Below, piece after piece: positions 1 through 10,239 of a stretch of DNA of 64,000 nt. Each line of letters starts with the position of its first letter. The first letter of the stretch is position 1. The DNA is taken from NCBI GenBank assembly GCA_963575745.1, contig CAUYUJ010015843.1, positions 107,501 to 171,500 of the forward strand, in the 5' to 3' direction. The DNA comes from Prorocentrum cordatum (taxonomy: Eukaryota; Sar; Dinophyceae; Prorocentrales; Prorocentraceae). The notes beneath the pieces are model-generated. The model ran no database searches. It had not been told where the DNA came from and saw nothing but the letters and a program-made list of their open reading frames with translations. The position numbers and the translations under genes were made by a program.

Positions 1-121
1 CGGATTTCTTGGATCGGCGTTGACCCCCCCTGCCAGCGCCTCCGGGACCACCCCTGGCGCGCTCGGCGCGCCAGAGAGGGGGGTCCAGCGCCGACCCACA
101 TTCGCGCGGAGCTCAGAGAAT
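1..121. mobile_element. TIR element, family A (GC-rich, 'GGATTTCTTGGATC')
   Basis: Short non-coding element cut by the left window edge. The left arm reads CGGATTTCTTGGATCGGCG followed by a C run; the right arm (about 80-121) is its inverted counterpart, with a G run, GTCCAGCGC and then CGCGGAGCTCAGAGAATT. Between the arms is a small GC hairpin (GGCGCGC...GCGCGCC type). Related copies occur at 13540, 19592, 20848, 41665, 44245 and 56711/57120, which is why I call it a dispersed element rather than a chance inverted repeat. No ORF; presumed non-autonomous. Confidence 0.6.
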
Positions 122-246
122 TGTTTTTACCTAACAGCGAAGACTGATAGGTTTCTAGTGGGATCAAAAGAGAGCAGCAGATCACTCCACAGGGGGGTCC
201 GGGCAGGTGTTGGGAGTTGCCGGGCGGCAGGTGCCGGGCTCGTTTT

Positions 247-825
247 TCACCAACAGTCACACACTTCGTGCTCTTCGACTTCCCAGAACTCCATTCCCAG
301 GCCACATTCTCAATACCCGGATGCAACAGTCACACACTTCGTGCTCTTCGAGATCCCAGAACGCCATTCCCGGGCCACATTTAGAATAACCGGATGCAAC
401 AGTCACACACTTCGTGCTCTTCGACATCCCAGAACGCCATTCCCGGGCCACATTCTGGAGGGCCGTATGCAACAGTCACACACATCGTGCTCTTCGAGTT
501 CCCAGAACTCCATTCCCGGGCCACATTCTGGAGGGCCGGAGCCAACTGTAGGCCACTTCGTGGTCTTCGAGTTCCCAGAACTCCATTCCCGGGCCACATT
601 TTGAATGCCCGGAGCCAACTGTAGGCCACTTCGTGCTCTTCGAGTTCCCAGAACTCCATTCCCGGGCCACATTTTGAATGCCCGGAGCCAACTGTAGGCC
701 ACTTCGTGCTCTTCGAGTTCCCAGAACTCCATTCCCGGGCCACATTTTGAATGCCCGTAGCCAACTGTAGGCAACTTCGTGCTCTTCGACTTCCCAGAAC
801 TCCCTTTCCTGGGCCACATTTTGAA
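247..825. repeat. 72-73 bp tandem repeat, 8 units
   Basis: Each unit carries CACTTCGTGCTCTTCGAGTT, then CCCAGAACTCCATTCCCGGG and CCACATT. The linker alternates between a GGATGCAACAGTCACACA type (first units) and a GGAGCCAACTGTAGGC type (later units). Units start near 263, 337, 409, 482, 555, 627, 699 and 772. A period not divisible by three makes the repeat cycle through all frames, so the apparent proteins on both strands are artefacts. Confidence 0.85.
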
Positions 826-826
826 T

Positions 827-1147
827 GCTGAGGCAGGCTGATGCTGCGGTCGAGGCAGGCTGGGGCTGAGGCAGGCTGAGGCTGAGGCCGAGGCTGAAGG
901 CAGACTGAGGCTGAGGCTGAAGCAGACTGAGGCTGAGGCTGAGGCAGGCTGAGGCTGAGGCTGAGGCAGGCTGATGCTGAGGCAGGCTGAGGCTGAGGCT
1001 GAGGCTGAGGCTGAGGCAGGCTGAGGCTGAGGCCGAGGCTGAAGGCAGACTGAGGCTGAGGCTGAAGCAGGCTGAGGCTGAGGCTGAGGCAGGCTGAGGC
1101 TGAGGCAGGCTGAGGCTGAGGCTGAGGCAGGCTGAGGCTGAGGCTGT
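827..1147. repeat. GAGGCT hexamer array (short version)
   Basis: Runs of GAGGCT broken by variants GAGGCAGGCT, GAGGCCGAGGCT and GAAGGCAGACT. The variants recur in a fixed order, so there is a higher-order period above the hexamer. On the minus strand it reads as Ser/Leu/Pro/Gln-rich low complexity. Confidence 0.85.
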
Positions 1148-1309
1148 GACTGCGACTGCCGTTGCCGCTGCGACTGTCATCGCGAATGCGACTACGACTG
1201 CGAGAACAGCAGAATCCTACAACTGGATTTTCATCTGAATCTTAAGGGGAATGCTTTCAGATATGCTTCTACACATCGCTGTTAGGTTGCTTTGCCGGGA
1301 TAATATTAC

Positions 1310-3686
1310 CTAACAGCGAAGACTGATAGGTTTCTAGTGGGATCAAAAGAGAGCAGCAGATCACTCCACAGGGGGGTCCGGGCAGGTGTTGGGAGTTGCC
1401 GGGCGGCAGGTGCCGGGCTCGTTTTTCACCAACAGTCACACACTTCGTGCTCTTCGACTTCCCAGAACTCCATTCCCAGGCCACATTCTCAATACCCGGA
1501 TGCAACAGTCACACACTTCGTGCTCTTCGAGATCCCAGAACGCCATTCCCGGGCCACATTTAGAATAACCGGATGCAACAGTCACACACTTCGTGCTCTT
1601 CGACATCCCAGAACGCCATTCCCGGGCCACATTCTGGAGGGCCGTATGCAACAGTCACACACATCGTGCTCTTCGAGTTCCCAGAACTCCATTCCCGGGC
1701 CACATTCTGGAGGGCCGGATGCAACAGTCACACACTTCGTGCTCTTCGAGTTCCCAGAACTCCATTCCCGGGCCACATTCTGGAGGGCCCGGAGCAACTG
1801 TAGGCCACTTCGTGCTCTTCGAGTTCCCAGAACTCCATTCCCGGGCCACATTTTGGATGCCCGGAGCCAACTGTAGGCCACTTCGTGATCTTCGAGTTCC
1901 CAGAATTCCATTCCTGGGCATGATTTTGAATGCCCGGAGCCAACTGTAGGCCACTTCGTGTTCTTCGAGTTCCCAGAATTCCATTCCCGGGCCACATTTT
2001 GAATGCTGAGGCAGGCTGAGGCTGAGGCTGAGGCAGGCTGAGGCTGAGGCAGGCTGAGGCTGAGGCCGAGGCTGAAGGCAGACTGAGGCTGAGGCTGAAG
2101 CAGGCTGAGGCTGAGGCTGAGGCAGGCTGAGGCTGAGGCTGAGGCAGGCTGATGCTGAGGCAGGCTGAGGCTGAGGCTGAGGCTGATGCAGGCTGAGGCT
2201 GAGGCAGGCTGAGGCTGAGGCCGAGGCTGAAGGCAGACTGAGGCTGAGGCTGAAGCAGGCTGAGGCTGAGGCTGAGGAGGCTGAGGCTGAGGCTGAGGGC
2301 TGAGGCTGAGGCAGGCTGAGGCTGAGGCTGAGGCTGATGCAGGCTGAGGCTGAGGCAGGCTGAGGCTGAGGCCGAGGCTGCTGAGGCTGAGGCTGAGGCT
2401 GAGGCTGAGGCTGCAGGCTGAGGCTGAGGCTGAGGCAGGCTGAGGCTGCAGGCTGATGCTGAGGGCCTGAGGCTGAGGCTGAAGCAGGCTGGCTGGCTGA
2501 GGCTGAGGCAGGCTGAGGCTGAGGCTGAGGCATGCTGAGGCTGAGGCTGAGGCTGAGGCTGAGGCTGCAGGCTGAGGCTGAGGCTGAGGCTGGCTGAGCT
2601 GAGGCTGAGGCTGAAGCAGGCTGAGGGAGGCTGAGGCTGAGGCTGAGGCTGAGGCTGATGCTGAGGCAGGCTGAGGCTGAGGCTGAGGCTGAGGCAGGCT
2701 GAGGCTGAGGCAGGCTGAGGCTGAGGCCGAGGCTGAAGGCAGACTGAGGCTGAGGCTGAAGCAGGCTGAGGCTGAGGCTGAGGCAGGCTGAGGCTGAGGC
2801 TGAGGCAGGCTGAGGCTGAGGCAGGCTGAGGCTGAGGCTGAGGCTGATGCAGGCTGAGGCTGAGGCAGGCTGAGGCTGAGGCCGAGGCTGAAGGCAGACT
2901 GAGGCTGAGGCTGAAGCAGCTGAGGCTGAGGCTGAGGCAGGCTGAGGCTGAGGCTGAGGCAGGCTGATGCTGAGGCAGGCTGAGGCTGAGGCTGAGGCTG
3001 CAGGCTGAGGCTGCAGGCTGAGGCTGCAGGCTGAGGCTGAGGCTGAGGGCTGAGGCCGAGGCTGAAGGCAGAGGCTGAGGCTGAAGCAGCTGAGGCTGAG
3101 GCTGAGGCAGGCTGAGGCTGAGGCTGCAGGCTGAGGCTGAGGCTGAGGCAGGCTGAGGCTGAGGCAGGCTGAGGCTGAGGCTGAGGCTGAGGGCTGAGGC
3201 TGAGGCAGGCTGAGGCTGAGGCCGAGGCTGAAGGCAGACTGAGGCTGAGGCTGAAGCAGGCTGAGGCTGAGGCTGAGGCAGGCTGAGGCTGAGGCTGAGG
3301 CAGGCTGATGCTGCAGGCTGAGGCTGAGGCTGAGGCTGCAGGCTGAGGCTGCAGGCTGAGGCTGAGGCTGAGGCTGAGGCAGGCTGAGGCTGAGGCTGAG
3401 GCTGAGGCTGAGGCAGGCTGAGGCTGAGGCTGAGGCTGAGGCTGAGGCTGATGAGGCTGAGGCTGAGGCTGAGGCTGAGGCTGAGGCTGAGGCTGAGGCT
3501 GAGGCTGAGGCAGGCTGAGGCTGAGGCTGTGACTGCGACTGCCGTTGCCACTGCGACTGTCATCGCGAATGCGACTACGACTGCGAGAACAGCAGAATTC
3601 TACAACTGGATTCTCATCCGAATCTTAAGGGGAATGCTTCCAGATATGCTCCTACACATCGATGTTAGGTTGCTTTGCCGGGATAA
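1310..3686. repeat. Composite satellite unit, copy 2 (expanded)
   Basis: Second copy of the composite: leader 1310-1425, 72-73 bp array 1426-2005, hexamer array 2006-3527, conserved flank 3528-3686. The flank matches copy 1 (1147-1304) with scattered substitutions, e.g. CAGAATTCTACAACTGGATT here against CAGAATCCTACAACTGGATT. The hexamer block grew from about 0.3 to 1.5 kb. Confidence 0.85.
2006..3527. repeat. GAGGCT hexamer array with higher-order structure
   Basis: About 1.5 kb of GAGGCT repeats. A longer block containing GAGGCCGAGGCTGAAGGCAG recurs near 2058, 2216, 2724, 2876 and 3217, so the array has expanded in multi-hexamer segments. The 611-codon frame on the minus strand (1728-3563) is a Ser/Leu/Gln/Pro translation of the array and is not a gene. 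Confidence 0.85.
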
Positions 3687-4683
3687 TCCATGCAGTTTTC
3701 AGTTGCTCTAGAGCCGCGTCGTGTAATGACGATCGCGGGCTGCTTTGGCGTGCCTTTCATGTATATTATGTTTGACGGGAAGAATGTTGTTAACCAGGGT
3801 TGGCCGGAGGGGGTTGGGGGTGTTGGCCCGGAGGGTTGGGGAACTAACGGGGGTTGGTTGGGGGGGGTGACCAGGCTTATCGTTGCTTTGGAAGTTTGCA
3901 CGGTCGATAAGTGTACACGAAACTTGTCGCTTGGAAGCGAGAATGCCGAGTCTTTATCCTGAGTCTCCTCGAAGTCCAAGGCGATAACCTCTATATCCTC
4001 TTCCCCCCTCTCTGGTGGCTTCCTATTGCATCGTCTTCCTCCTCTGGTGTATCCTCCTCATCCTCCTGAAGCTCCTTCTCCCTCATCATCCTTCTCATCT
4101 TCTTTCCTCCCTCACTCTATGTGTCTCGGTGGGGGCAGGGGATAGGGCGCGGCAGTTTCGGGCTTTCGCGTTGCGCGGTTCTATCGACGTTGCCCCGGTT
4201 TCTGGGCGAGGGCCTCATGCGCAGATTCCAGACAAGTTGCATAATCAATGGATTGAGACCCCATTGTTCGCATCATGGCGTATCTGAGCCACGCTGGCCT
4301 CATGCTGGACTGCTTCCAGCATCAGAGGTCCGAGCCTCTACGCAGGTGCCGAGACACATCGAACTATATTAGTTGGTTCCTAGCCCCCCCCATCGCCCTT
4401 TTTTTCCTCCTTGCCCCTGCCCTCGTCATCTTCGAAAGGCGTCCAGGGCGCCAAACTGGGGAAATCCAGGGGGGGCCGGGGGATTGGTCAGGGGTCTGAT
4501 GAGGGGTTGGTTAGAGGAAGGTCTGGCTCACCTTCCACCCTTGCTTTTTCCACTCAAGGGGCTCCTTCCTTTTGCTCCTCCTCCACCCCCTCCGTTTTCG
4601 GTTTCTTTTCCTCTATCCCCCCGCCCTTGCCCGTCCCCGCGAAGGCGAACGGATGCGGCGGGGACGGATTAGGAGGATAAGAG
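3687..4683. other. Unannotated stretch after the satellite
   Basis: No recognised gene. 3795-3870 is a G/T-rich block of GGTTGG-like motifs. A 104-codon minus-strand frame (3979-3665) has ordinary composition but no recognisable domain and runs into the satellite flank, so I do not call it. 4013-4110 is CCT/CTT-rich. Confidence 0.4.
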
Positions 4684-4845
4684 CGAAGGTCAGGAGATGA
4701 GGAGGAGGAGAAAGACAGGGAGCAGATGGAGGAGAAGGAGGAGGAGGAGGAAGAGGAGGAAGAGAGGGAAGAAGAGGAGGAGAAGGACGAGGTGAAGGAG
4801 GACGAGAACGAGGAGGAGGAGGAGGAGGAAAAGGGGGTAATGAGG
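4684..4845. repeat. Polypurine (GGA/GAA) tract
   Basis: Almost uninterrupted A/G on the plus strand, mostly GAG and GGA triplets. It encodes an artefactual Glu-rich frame. One of about 20 such tracts in this window. Confidence 0.85.
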
Positions 4846-4962
4846 AACAGTTGTGAGGATGGACACAAGGAAACGGACGCGTGGGGTTGTTCGAACGTAC
4901 CGGCTCGCTCACCGCGCAATTCGGAAGGCCAGCGAGGTTCGCAAGGAGTTTTGTCAAGGAGT

Positions 4963-5166
4963 TCCCTCGGAGCGTGCGGGAGTGCCTCTGGCGATCATCC
5001 TTCTTGCCAGCGGTGTGGCCATGGGGCCCGGGAAGCTCCATCGGAGCGTACAGGTCGCCTCTGTCCCTCGGAGCGTGCCGGAGTGCATCTGGCGATCCTC
5101 TTTCTTGCCAGCGGTGTGGCCGTGGGGGCCGGGAGGCGCAATCGGAGCGCGCAGGTCGCCTCCATC
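4963..5166. repeat. Tandem duplication, 2 x ~101 bp
   Basis: Two adjacent copies starting CCCTCGGAGCGTG (4963 and 5065). Each contains CTGGCGATC, CTTCTTGCCAGCGGTGTGGC and CAGGTCGCCTC. Divergence is roughly 15 percent. No gene assigned. Confidence 0.7.
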
Positions 5167-5397
5167 CCGTCGCGAGGCCGTGCGCAAGCGGCTTCTGTTG
5201 ACGGGCCTCCCGCCGCGAGGCCCATTGCCTCCCCCCCTCCTGCCGTGTCACTCCGGTGCCCCTCCCTGGAGCTTCGCGCACGCCGAGCGTGCCGGCACGC
5301 AGGACGCGCGCATCGAGTAACCAGCGGTGCCGGCGGGGAAATCATTCCGAGCGTGCCAGTTCACGCTCGGGGGCTCCCAAACGGGGTGGTGACCACA

Positions 5398-5582
5398 CCG
5401 TGTGGTGAGTCGGTGGGGATTCGGGGTCACCGCACGGTTTTGGGACTTGGGTCGTTCTCCGAGGACGTCTCGGGCGACGGGAGCCTCCATGGTCCCAAAA
5501 ATCGTGTGGTGGCGGACCGTGCGGTGAGGTCTCTGCGGATTTCGAGGTCGCCGCCGGGTCTATCGCCACACGGTTTTGGGGC
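5398..5582. repeat. Two related GGTTTTGGG blocks
   Basis: GTGTGGTGAGTCGG...CACGGTTTTGGG (5399-5444) resembles GTGCGGTGAGGTC...CACACGGTTTTGGG (5519-5580). They lie between GAGCGTG-rich flanks (5346 and 5640) that look like inverted ends of one larger element, but I cannot fix its boundaries. Confidence 0.4.
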
Positions 5583-5771
5583 ACCCAGCACACGTGAGAG
5601 CTTCTCGCATGGCCGAGGGTCTTGCCAGGAAGCTCGTCCCGAGCGTGGTGGCTCGCTTTCGATGATCGTTCCGCTGCCCACGCTGATGCCAGGAAGGGCC
5701 GTCCGAGGGTGCCCGCTCGCTGCAAGCGCGCAGCTCTCTGCCTGAAGAGGGTTTGCTGGTGTGGGTCTCGG

Positions 5772-5946
5772 TCAATCACCACCCACCTAACCACCCCAAC
5801 CCAACCCGAAGGCTCAGATTTACCCTCGATTTCCAGTGGGGGGGGTGTCGGGAAACATCGAAAAAACACATGTGGAACCCTTACCCCCCCCACCCGAAAT
5901 TCGGGTCTTCGGGTTTGGTTGGGGTGGTCTGGAAGGTAGTCAGTCA
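5772..5946. mobile_element. Foldback element, 175 bp
   Basis: Left arm 5772-5811 contains AACCACCCCAACCCAACCCG; right arm 5907-5946 contains its inverse CGGGTTTGGTTGGGGTGGT. The innermost ~22 bp of the arms differ by one base; the outer part is more diverged. The middle is GC-rich with a G8 run. No coding capacity: MITE-like. Confidence 0.65.
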
Positions 5947-6725
5947 ACCAGTTGTTCCGTAAGACATCGTAGAACGGAACCGCGCATGTGTTTTCAAGAG
6001 TGGTCGGGGATCTCAGTTTCATACGCTGTGTCATGCCGTGGTGGTCCCGAACCTCCATGTTGATCTCGATGGTCTGTACCGCGACTTTGGGCGCCCTGCT
6101 TCCTGATCCTACTCGTCCTCATCCTTTTGCAGGAGGGCATGGTGTCCCAAGACTTCGCCAGAAGTGAGGCGACAGAGACGGCAGTGACGAAGGTTGTACC
6201 CCGCTTGCGCAGAGCCTAGTGTCCTTATCCTCCTTGGGAGGTAGAGAATGAGGGGAAGGGAAGGAGATGAGTTGGAGGCACCGGAGGATAAAGAGGGGGA
6301 TTCGGAAGACAATAAGAGAATCGCCCACAGCAGAAGCAGTTGGAGGAGCGGTCGCGTTCGGGACCCCTGCTGCTTCGCTAGGAACGGCCGACAACGTTTC
6401 TCTCGGAACTGGATGCGCCTCAAATGGTGCGGTTGCGATACCGGCCATACAGGCTGCAATTGAGCGCTGACGACGATACGTCCTGTTGATATGCAAAAAA
6501 CGATCTACATATTGGAAGTGATGATCTTGGGATGAGTGTGGTAGAGCTCGCACATCAGGCGTGGACGCCACCGAGGGAGGGAGGGCAGGGCCGAAGAAGG
6601 ACCATGACGAGGGAAAGACGAAACATGACGTGGGAGGGATCGAGAAACTGGCAAGTAGGAGGAGCAGCAGCAGGAAGAAATGGGTGACTGAGAAGGGGGA
6701 AGGAATGGCAGGATGCTGATTGGAG
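5947..6725. other. Mostly unassigned region upstream of the RRM exon
   Basis: A short plus-strand frame ending at 6470 (Ala/Gly/Thr-rich, PAIQAAIER at its end) could be an exon of the downstream RRM gene, but no domain or splice pair confirms it. The opposite strand is also open through much of this region. Nothing else is recognised. Confidence 0.3.
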
Positions 6726-7025
6726 ATGAGTGGCCAGACATCAAGGCAAAGTAGCCCCGACGCCGAGTCCAGGGCCATGGGCATCATCAAGAACTTGCCT
6801 AGCAGGTGCAGAGAGGAGGAAGTGCTCGATGTGATTTCGCAGCTTGGCTTTGGCTCCGACATCACCTCGTTCAGCATGCCGACTCGCGTCGGAAAGGGGA
6901 ACAGGATGTTGAACCGAGGGTTCGCGTTCGTCTATCCAGCTGCTTACGGCAGACCCCGCCACCGTGCCAGTGCAGCAGCGCGGCGTGAAGGAGGCTCAGC
7001 TTCTGCAGCTCTGCGCTAAAAGCAG
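6726..7025 (+). CDS. Mei2-type RNA-recognition-motif exon, apparently frameshifted
   Basis: The first ATG after an in-frame stop (6717-6719) is at 6726. The protein has a ~15-residue polar lead, then AMGIIKNLPSRCREEEVLDV (beta1/RNP2-like and alpha1), a linker with LGFGSDITSFSMPTRVGKGN and NRGFAFV (RNP1-like). This is the layout of the C-terminal RRM of Mei2-like RNA-binding proteins, where the RNP2 strand is followed by NxP and a long alpha1. After GFAFV (about 6935) the expected continuation is not in this frame but one base later, as LLTADPATVPVQQRGVKEAQ (6940 onward), which fits the second half of an RRM. So there is a +1 discontinuity near 6935: sequencing error, tiny intron or inactivating mutation. 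Promoter and downstream exons were not found. Confidence 0.5.
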
Positions 7026-7059
7026 ATGGTTCCTAGATACCACTCGAAACATGTTCCCT

Positions 7060-7430
7060 GGCAGCAGAGGCGTCCTCCTCGCGCGCGTCCTCCTCCATCC
7101 GATGTCCTCCTCCTCTTACTTGCGATTGCTTTCCTGCTCGTTGTCCCTCTGCTCCCCTCCCCGCCCTTCCCGCTGTCCACGCTGCCATCCTCGTCAGGCG
7201 CCGCCTCGTCATCTCGCCCTCGCTCTCCTTGTCGCGAAACTTCTTTCCCCGGCAGCAGAGGAGTCCTCCTCGCGCTCGTCCTCCTGCATCCGATGTCCTC
7301 ATCCCCGTCCTCGCGATTGCGTTCCTGCTCGTTGTCCCTCCGCTCCCCTCGCTGCCCTTCCCGCCGTCCACGCTGCCATCCTCGTCGTCCGCCGCCTCGT
7401 CATCTCGCCCTCGTTCTCTTCTGGTCTCGT
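7060..7430. repeat. Tandem duplication, 2 x ~191 bp
   Basis: Copies begin GGCAGCAGAGG at 7060 and 7251. Both contain CATCCGATGTCCTC, TTCCTGCTCGTTGTCCCTC, CACGCTGCCATCCTCGTC and CGCCTCGTCATCTCGCCCTC. About 85-90 percent identical. It directly follows the RRM fragment and so may be duplicated intron sequence. Confidence 0.75.
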
Positions 7431-7870
7431 CCAAAATTTCGAGCCCCATGGGCAGCATCGGCGCTTCCCGCTCTCGTCCCGTCAGCTTCGAACGCGCCCC
7501 GAGAGACGTCGCCTTGTGGCTGAAGGGGGGAGGAAGAGAGCAGACGGGGAGAGGGAAGCGGGGCAGAGGAGCAGCAGCAGGAGCACCAGCAGAGCAAGGC
7601 GGGCGCGGCCGGGCCGGCGCCGCCGCCTCAGCGCGCCCCGGCCGGCGGAGCGCCCGCCACCGCCGCGCGGCGGGCCTCCCCGACGTGCACAAGGATCCAG
7701 CAGACAGCCGGCTGACGGCGGGACGCGTCGGGAGCGACCGGGGGCGCACAGGAACAGGGAGGCAAGAGCCAAAAGGGGGGGGGGGGGGGCGCTCGCGGGA
7801 GGCCCAGAGCGCCCTCGGCAGGAAGCACTGCGGGAGGTGCTGGAGGCAGGCTCGAATTCTCGCCGCATGC
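7431..7870. other. GC-rich unassigned stretch
   Basis: No gene recognised; both strands are open because stops are rare at this GC content. A run of 14 G residues lies near 7777-7790. Confidence 0.4.
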
Positions 7871-8104
7871 ATCCAGCAGTGGCGAAGCGTCCTGGCGTGC
7901 CCATAGGCACACCAAACGATGCTCCAAGGACCTTGTGTGGTGTCTACGAAATGTTCTCGGACCATTTCTGGCTGGAACTGTTCTGTTTTAGCACGTCGGG
8001 GTTACGTTATGAGGACATTGTTCTTGCTCTCAGGACATGCCCTCGGTTCCAAGGACATGTCGTGGTGGGGTCTGTAGGAACGCCAGGACGGCCGGTGCCT
8101 GCTC
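7871..8104. mobile_element. TIR element, family J, copy 1
   Basis: Left arm GCAGTGGCGAAGCGTCCTGG then CGTGCCCATAGGC; right arm ends CGCCAGGACGGCCGGTGCCT, its inverse. The whole segment aligns with 41030-41260, including the interior motifs GTGGTGTCTACGAAATGTTC and GGACATGTCGTGGT. No ORF. Two copies 33 kb apart with matching ends support a mobile element. Confidence 0.7.
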
Positions 8105-8267
8105 AAAGTCAGTGCCTGCGCAGACGGAGTGTTCTGACACGCCCCCACGTGCACAGCTGCGCGGTGGCGGCTTTCTCCAACGAGGAGGTGTGCAGGCAGT
8201 TCGTGAAGGCCGCCGAAGGCCGGGCGCGACTCCGGAAGCCACCGCCCGCACGGAGCGGAGGGCAGCA
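8105..8267. other. Short unassigned stretch, possible exon remnant
   Basis: The plus frame reads VAAFSNEEVCRQFVKAAEGR around 8164-8223, with normal composition and G/C third positions, but it is too short to identify. Confidence 0.25.
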
Positions 8268-8520
8268 CCCCTCCTCCTCCTCTTCATCCCCCTCCTCCTC
8301 CCCCTCCCCCTCCTCCTCCTCCTTCTCCTCCTCCTCCTCCTCCCTCCTCCCCTCCTCCTCCTCCTCCTCCTCCTCCTCCTCCTCCCCCTCCTCCTCCTCC
8401 TCCTCCTCCTCCTCCCTCCTCCTCCTCCTCCTCCTCCTCCTCCTCCTCCTCCTCCTCCTCCTCCTCCTCCTCCTCCTCCTCCTCCTCTCCTCCTCCTCCT
8501 CCTCCTCTTCCTCCCTCTCG
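8268..8520. repeat. CCT (polypyrimidine) tract
   Basis: About 250 bp of CCT triplets with a few CTT and CCC variants; the opposite strand is GGA. It is a mirror-repeat polypurine-polypyrimidine tract of the type able to form triplex DNA. Confidence 0.9.
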
Positions 8521-8812
8521 AGGAGCCCGTTTCGGAAATTGGCTATACGGTCGGGAGTTTGTGGTCAGCGTGTCGCGCCGCCTGTTCTGGCCCACCGCGC
8601 TTCGGTGCGACACACTATCCACGTCCCCATTCCCCAGGCGGCCACGTCCCGAGTATTTTCCCGACCTCCCGCCCCGCGGAGCGGAGCGACTCTCTATGCA
8701 TGGGGCATGGCTGCAAGCAAGGTCGGTTTGTCCACCGCTAGTTCTGGGAACGTGTTTAAATGTGCGTTCTTTGTGTCGAGCCAGCTCGAAGGCTTGGACG
8801 TGGAACCAGATT

Positions 8813-8975
8813 GCACATCATAGCTTGCACCGCATGGCCTGCACCACGTAGCTTGCACCGCACAGCTTATACCACCTAGCTTGCACCGCACAGCTTACTC
8901 ACCACCTAGCTCACACCACACAGCGTGCGCCATATAGCTTGCAAAGCGTTCACCACGTAGCCTGCACTACCTGGC
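8813..8975. repeat. ~21-bp GCACCGCATAGCTT repeat, block 1
   Basis: Degenerate repeats of TAGCTTGCACCGCACAGCTT type, with alternating TGCACCGCA and TGCACCACGTAG half-units. Same family as 22418-22470 and 24860-25480, and in inverse orientation at 44820-44950. Confidence 0.65.
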
Positions 8976-9052
8976 TTGTACATCCGCCCTGCAATAAACC
9001 ACTGTTTAGGGCGGATGTTGGCAGACAAAGAAATAAGGCCCTGGCTCGAGCG

Positions 9053-10230
9053 ATGTCGAGCGACACAGATTTGCCAGCGGGGTCGCAAACCCCCGCACAG
9101 CATGCTAGTGCGATGGCATTGTTACGATGTTTCGTCCTTTGCCTCCTATCGCGAGCCGTCGCCGAGCTGGATACTACGCGCTGGAGGGCCGAGCGCTGGA
9201 CGGCGGCACGACCGTCCTGGAGTCTCGTGTGTGTACCGACAATGACCGACAGAGACGAGCCAGTGCACAGCATGTGGTGTTACCACCGAGCCTGCCGCAC
9301 CACCCCCGCCAGAGGGCGAGTGTGGTATGTGGGCGACCTCTACGAGGGCCAGGACGCAGTGGCGAAGCTATGCAGAATGGCGGCACTCAACGGTGCTGTA
9401 TTCGTCCCATCTCTTCTTCCTGCCCATTCCTGCTCATCACGTCGAGGCCTCATCAAGGTATGGTCAAACAAAGCTGAGACTATGCTGACGCCTGACCAAC
9501 GGGACAAAGTTCTCCGTCATTCTGGTGCTGCACGGGTGGAAGTAATTGCTCTACGGGGCACCATGGGCAGTGCCAGTGGTCGTAGCACACTGGTGCGCAA
9601 TCCTGACGGCCTGGGTGTGGCCAGAATCGACTACATTGCGACGTCCACGCGTACGGGTGGCCAGGACTTCGCTACAGCTACCACTGATACTTCGATGACA
9701 TGGGGACCAGCTTGTGTCCAAAGGATCTTGGAGACATCAGCCCGTGTGGGCCAAATTGTTCCTCAGCGTGCTCCCCCCCGACATGTGAAGTCTAGGGACC
9801 ACCCTCTACGTGATGGCGTTGCAGAGATATGGCAGGAGTGGCCCGAGGCTGAGGCGGAGGCTGGAGGCAATGGCGGACACATCATTCCGTTTATCAACAG
9901 AGTGCCTCAGTACCCAGACAGCCTCATCGACGAGTTGTGGGATATTGATCTAACTATGACTGACAGTTCTCCAGCGGAGCTCCTTGGCCAGTTCGCCGTC
10001 GGGCAACAGTGCATGGGTGAAAACTTTACCACTACGACCTCTACCCGTCCATCGCGCCACCTCGTGGACGGTGTGTCCAGCGCAGTATCCAAAGAGATTG
10101 TACTACGCAATGACAGCAAAGTTTGTCATCGTTTGCAGCTTGGGTGCTTGAGTGGTCTTAGAATTACGAGTGGCCAAATTATTGACCTTTCTGCTCTTAG
10201 CGACCATGCCCCAGCTGACAAGCCCCAAGC
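9053..10230 (+). CDS. Unrecognised ORF; possible decayed EEP-type endonuclease
   Basis: A plus-strand frame open from upstream of 8940 past 10400; the first ATG in the frame is at 9053. It is not clearly similar to a known family. The only hint is GVARIDYIATS (about 9625-9655) followed ~55 residues later by SRDHPL (about 9790). That is the order and rough spacing of the RIDYI...SDHxPV end of endonuclease/exonuclease/phosphatase domains in non-LTR retrotransposons. The upstream GDxN motif of such a domain was not found, so this is a weak case. Third-position composition is less G/C-biased than in the following segment (10240 onward), suggesting that two different sequences share one frame by chance. 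It begins just after the 21-bp repeat block. Confidence 0.3.
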
Positions 10231-10239
10231 CAGACCCAC

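Larger units (their letters stand above)
131..1304. repeat. Composite satellite unit, copy 1
   Basis: Four-part unit: a ~115-bp leader beginning ACCTAACAGCGAAGACTG, a 72-73 bp tandem array (247-825), a GAGGCT hexamer array (827-1147) and a ~155-bp 3' flank with GACTGCGACTGCCGTTGCC. The same order recurs at 1310-3686. Leader and 72-bp array are nearly identical between the two copies at an offset of 1179 bp; the hexamer array is about five times longer in copy 2. No gene is supported: open frames here are translations of the repeats. Confidence 0.85.

Noticed and set aside
1728-3563. 611-codon minus-strand frame
   Set aside because: It is a Ser/Leu/Pro/Gln translation of the GAGGCT array and ends in the 72-bp repeat; the array length and unit variants explain the frame.
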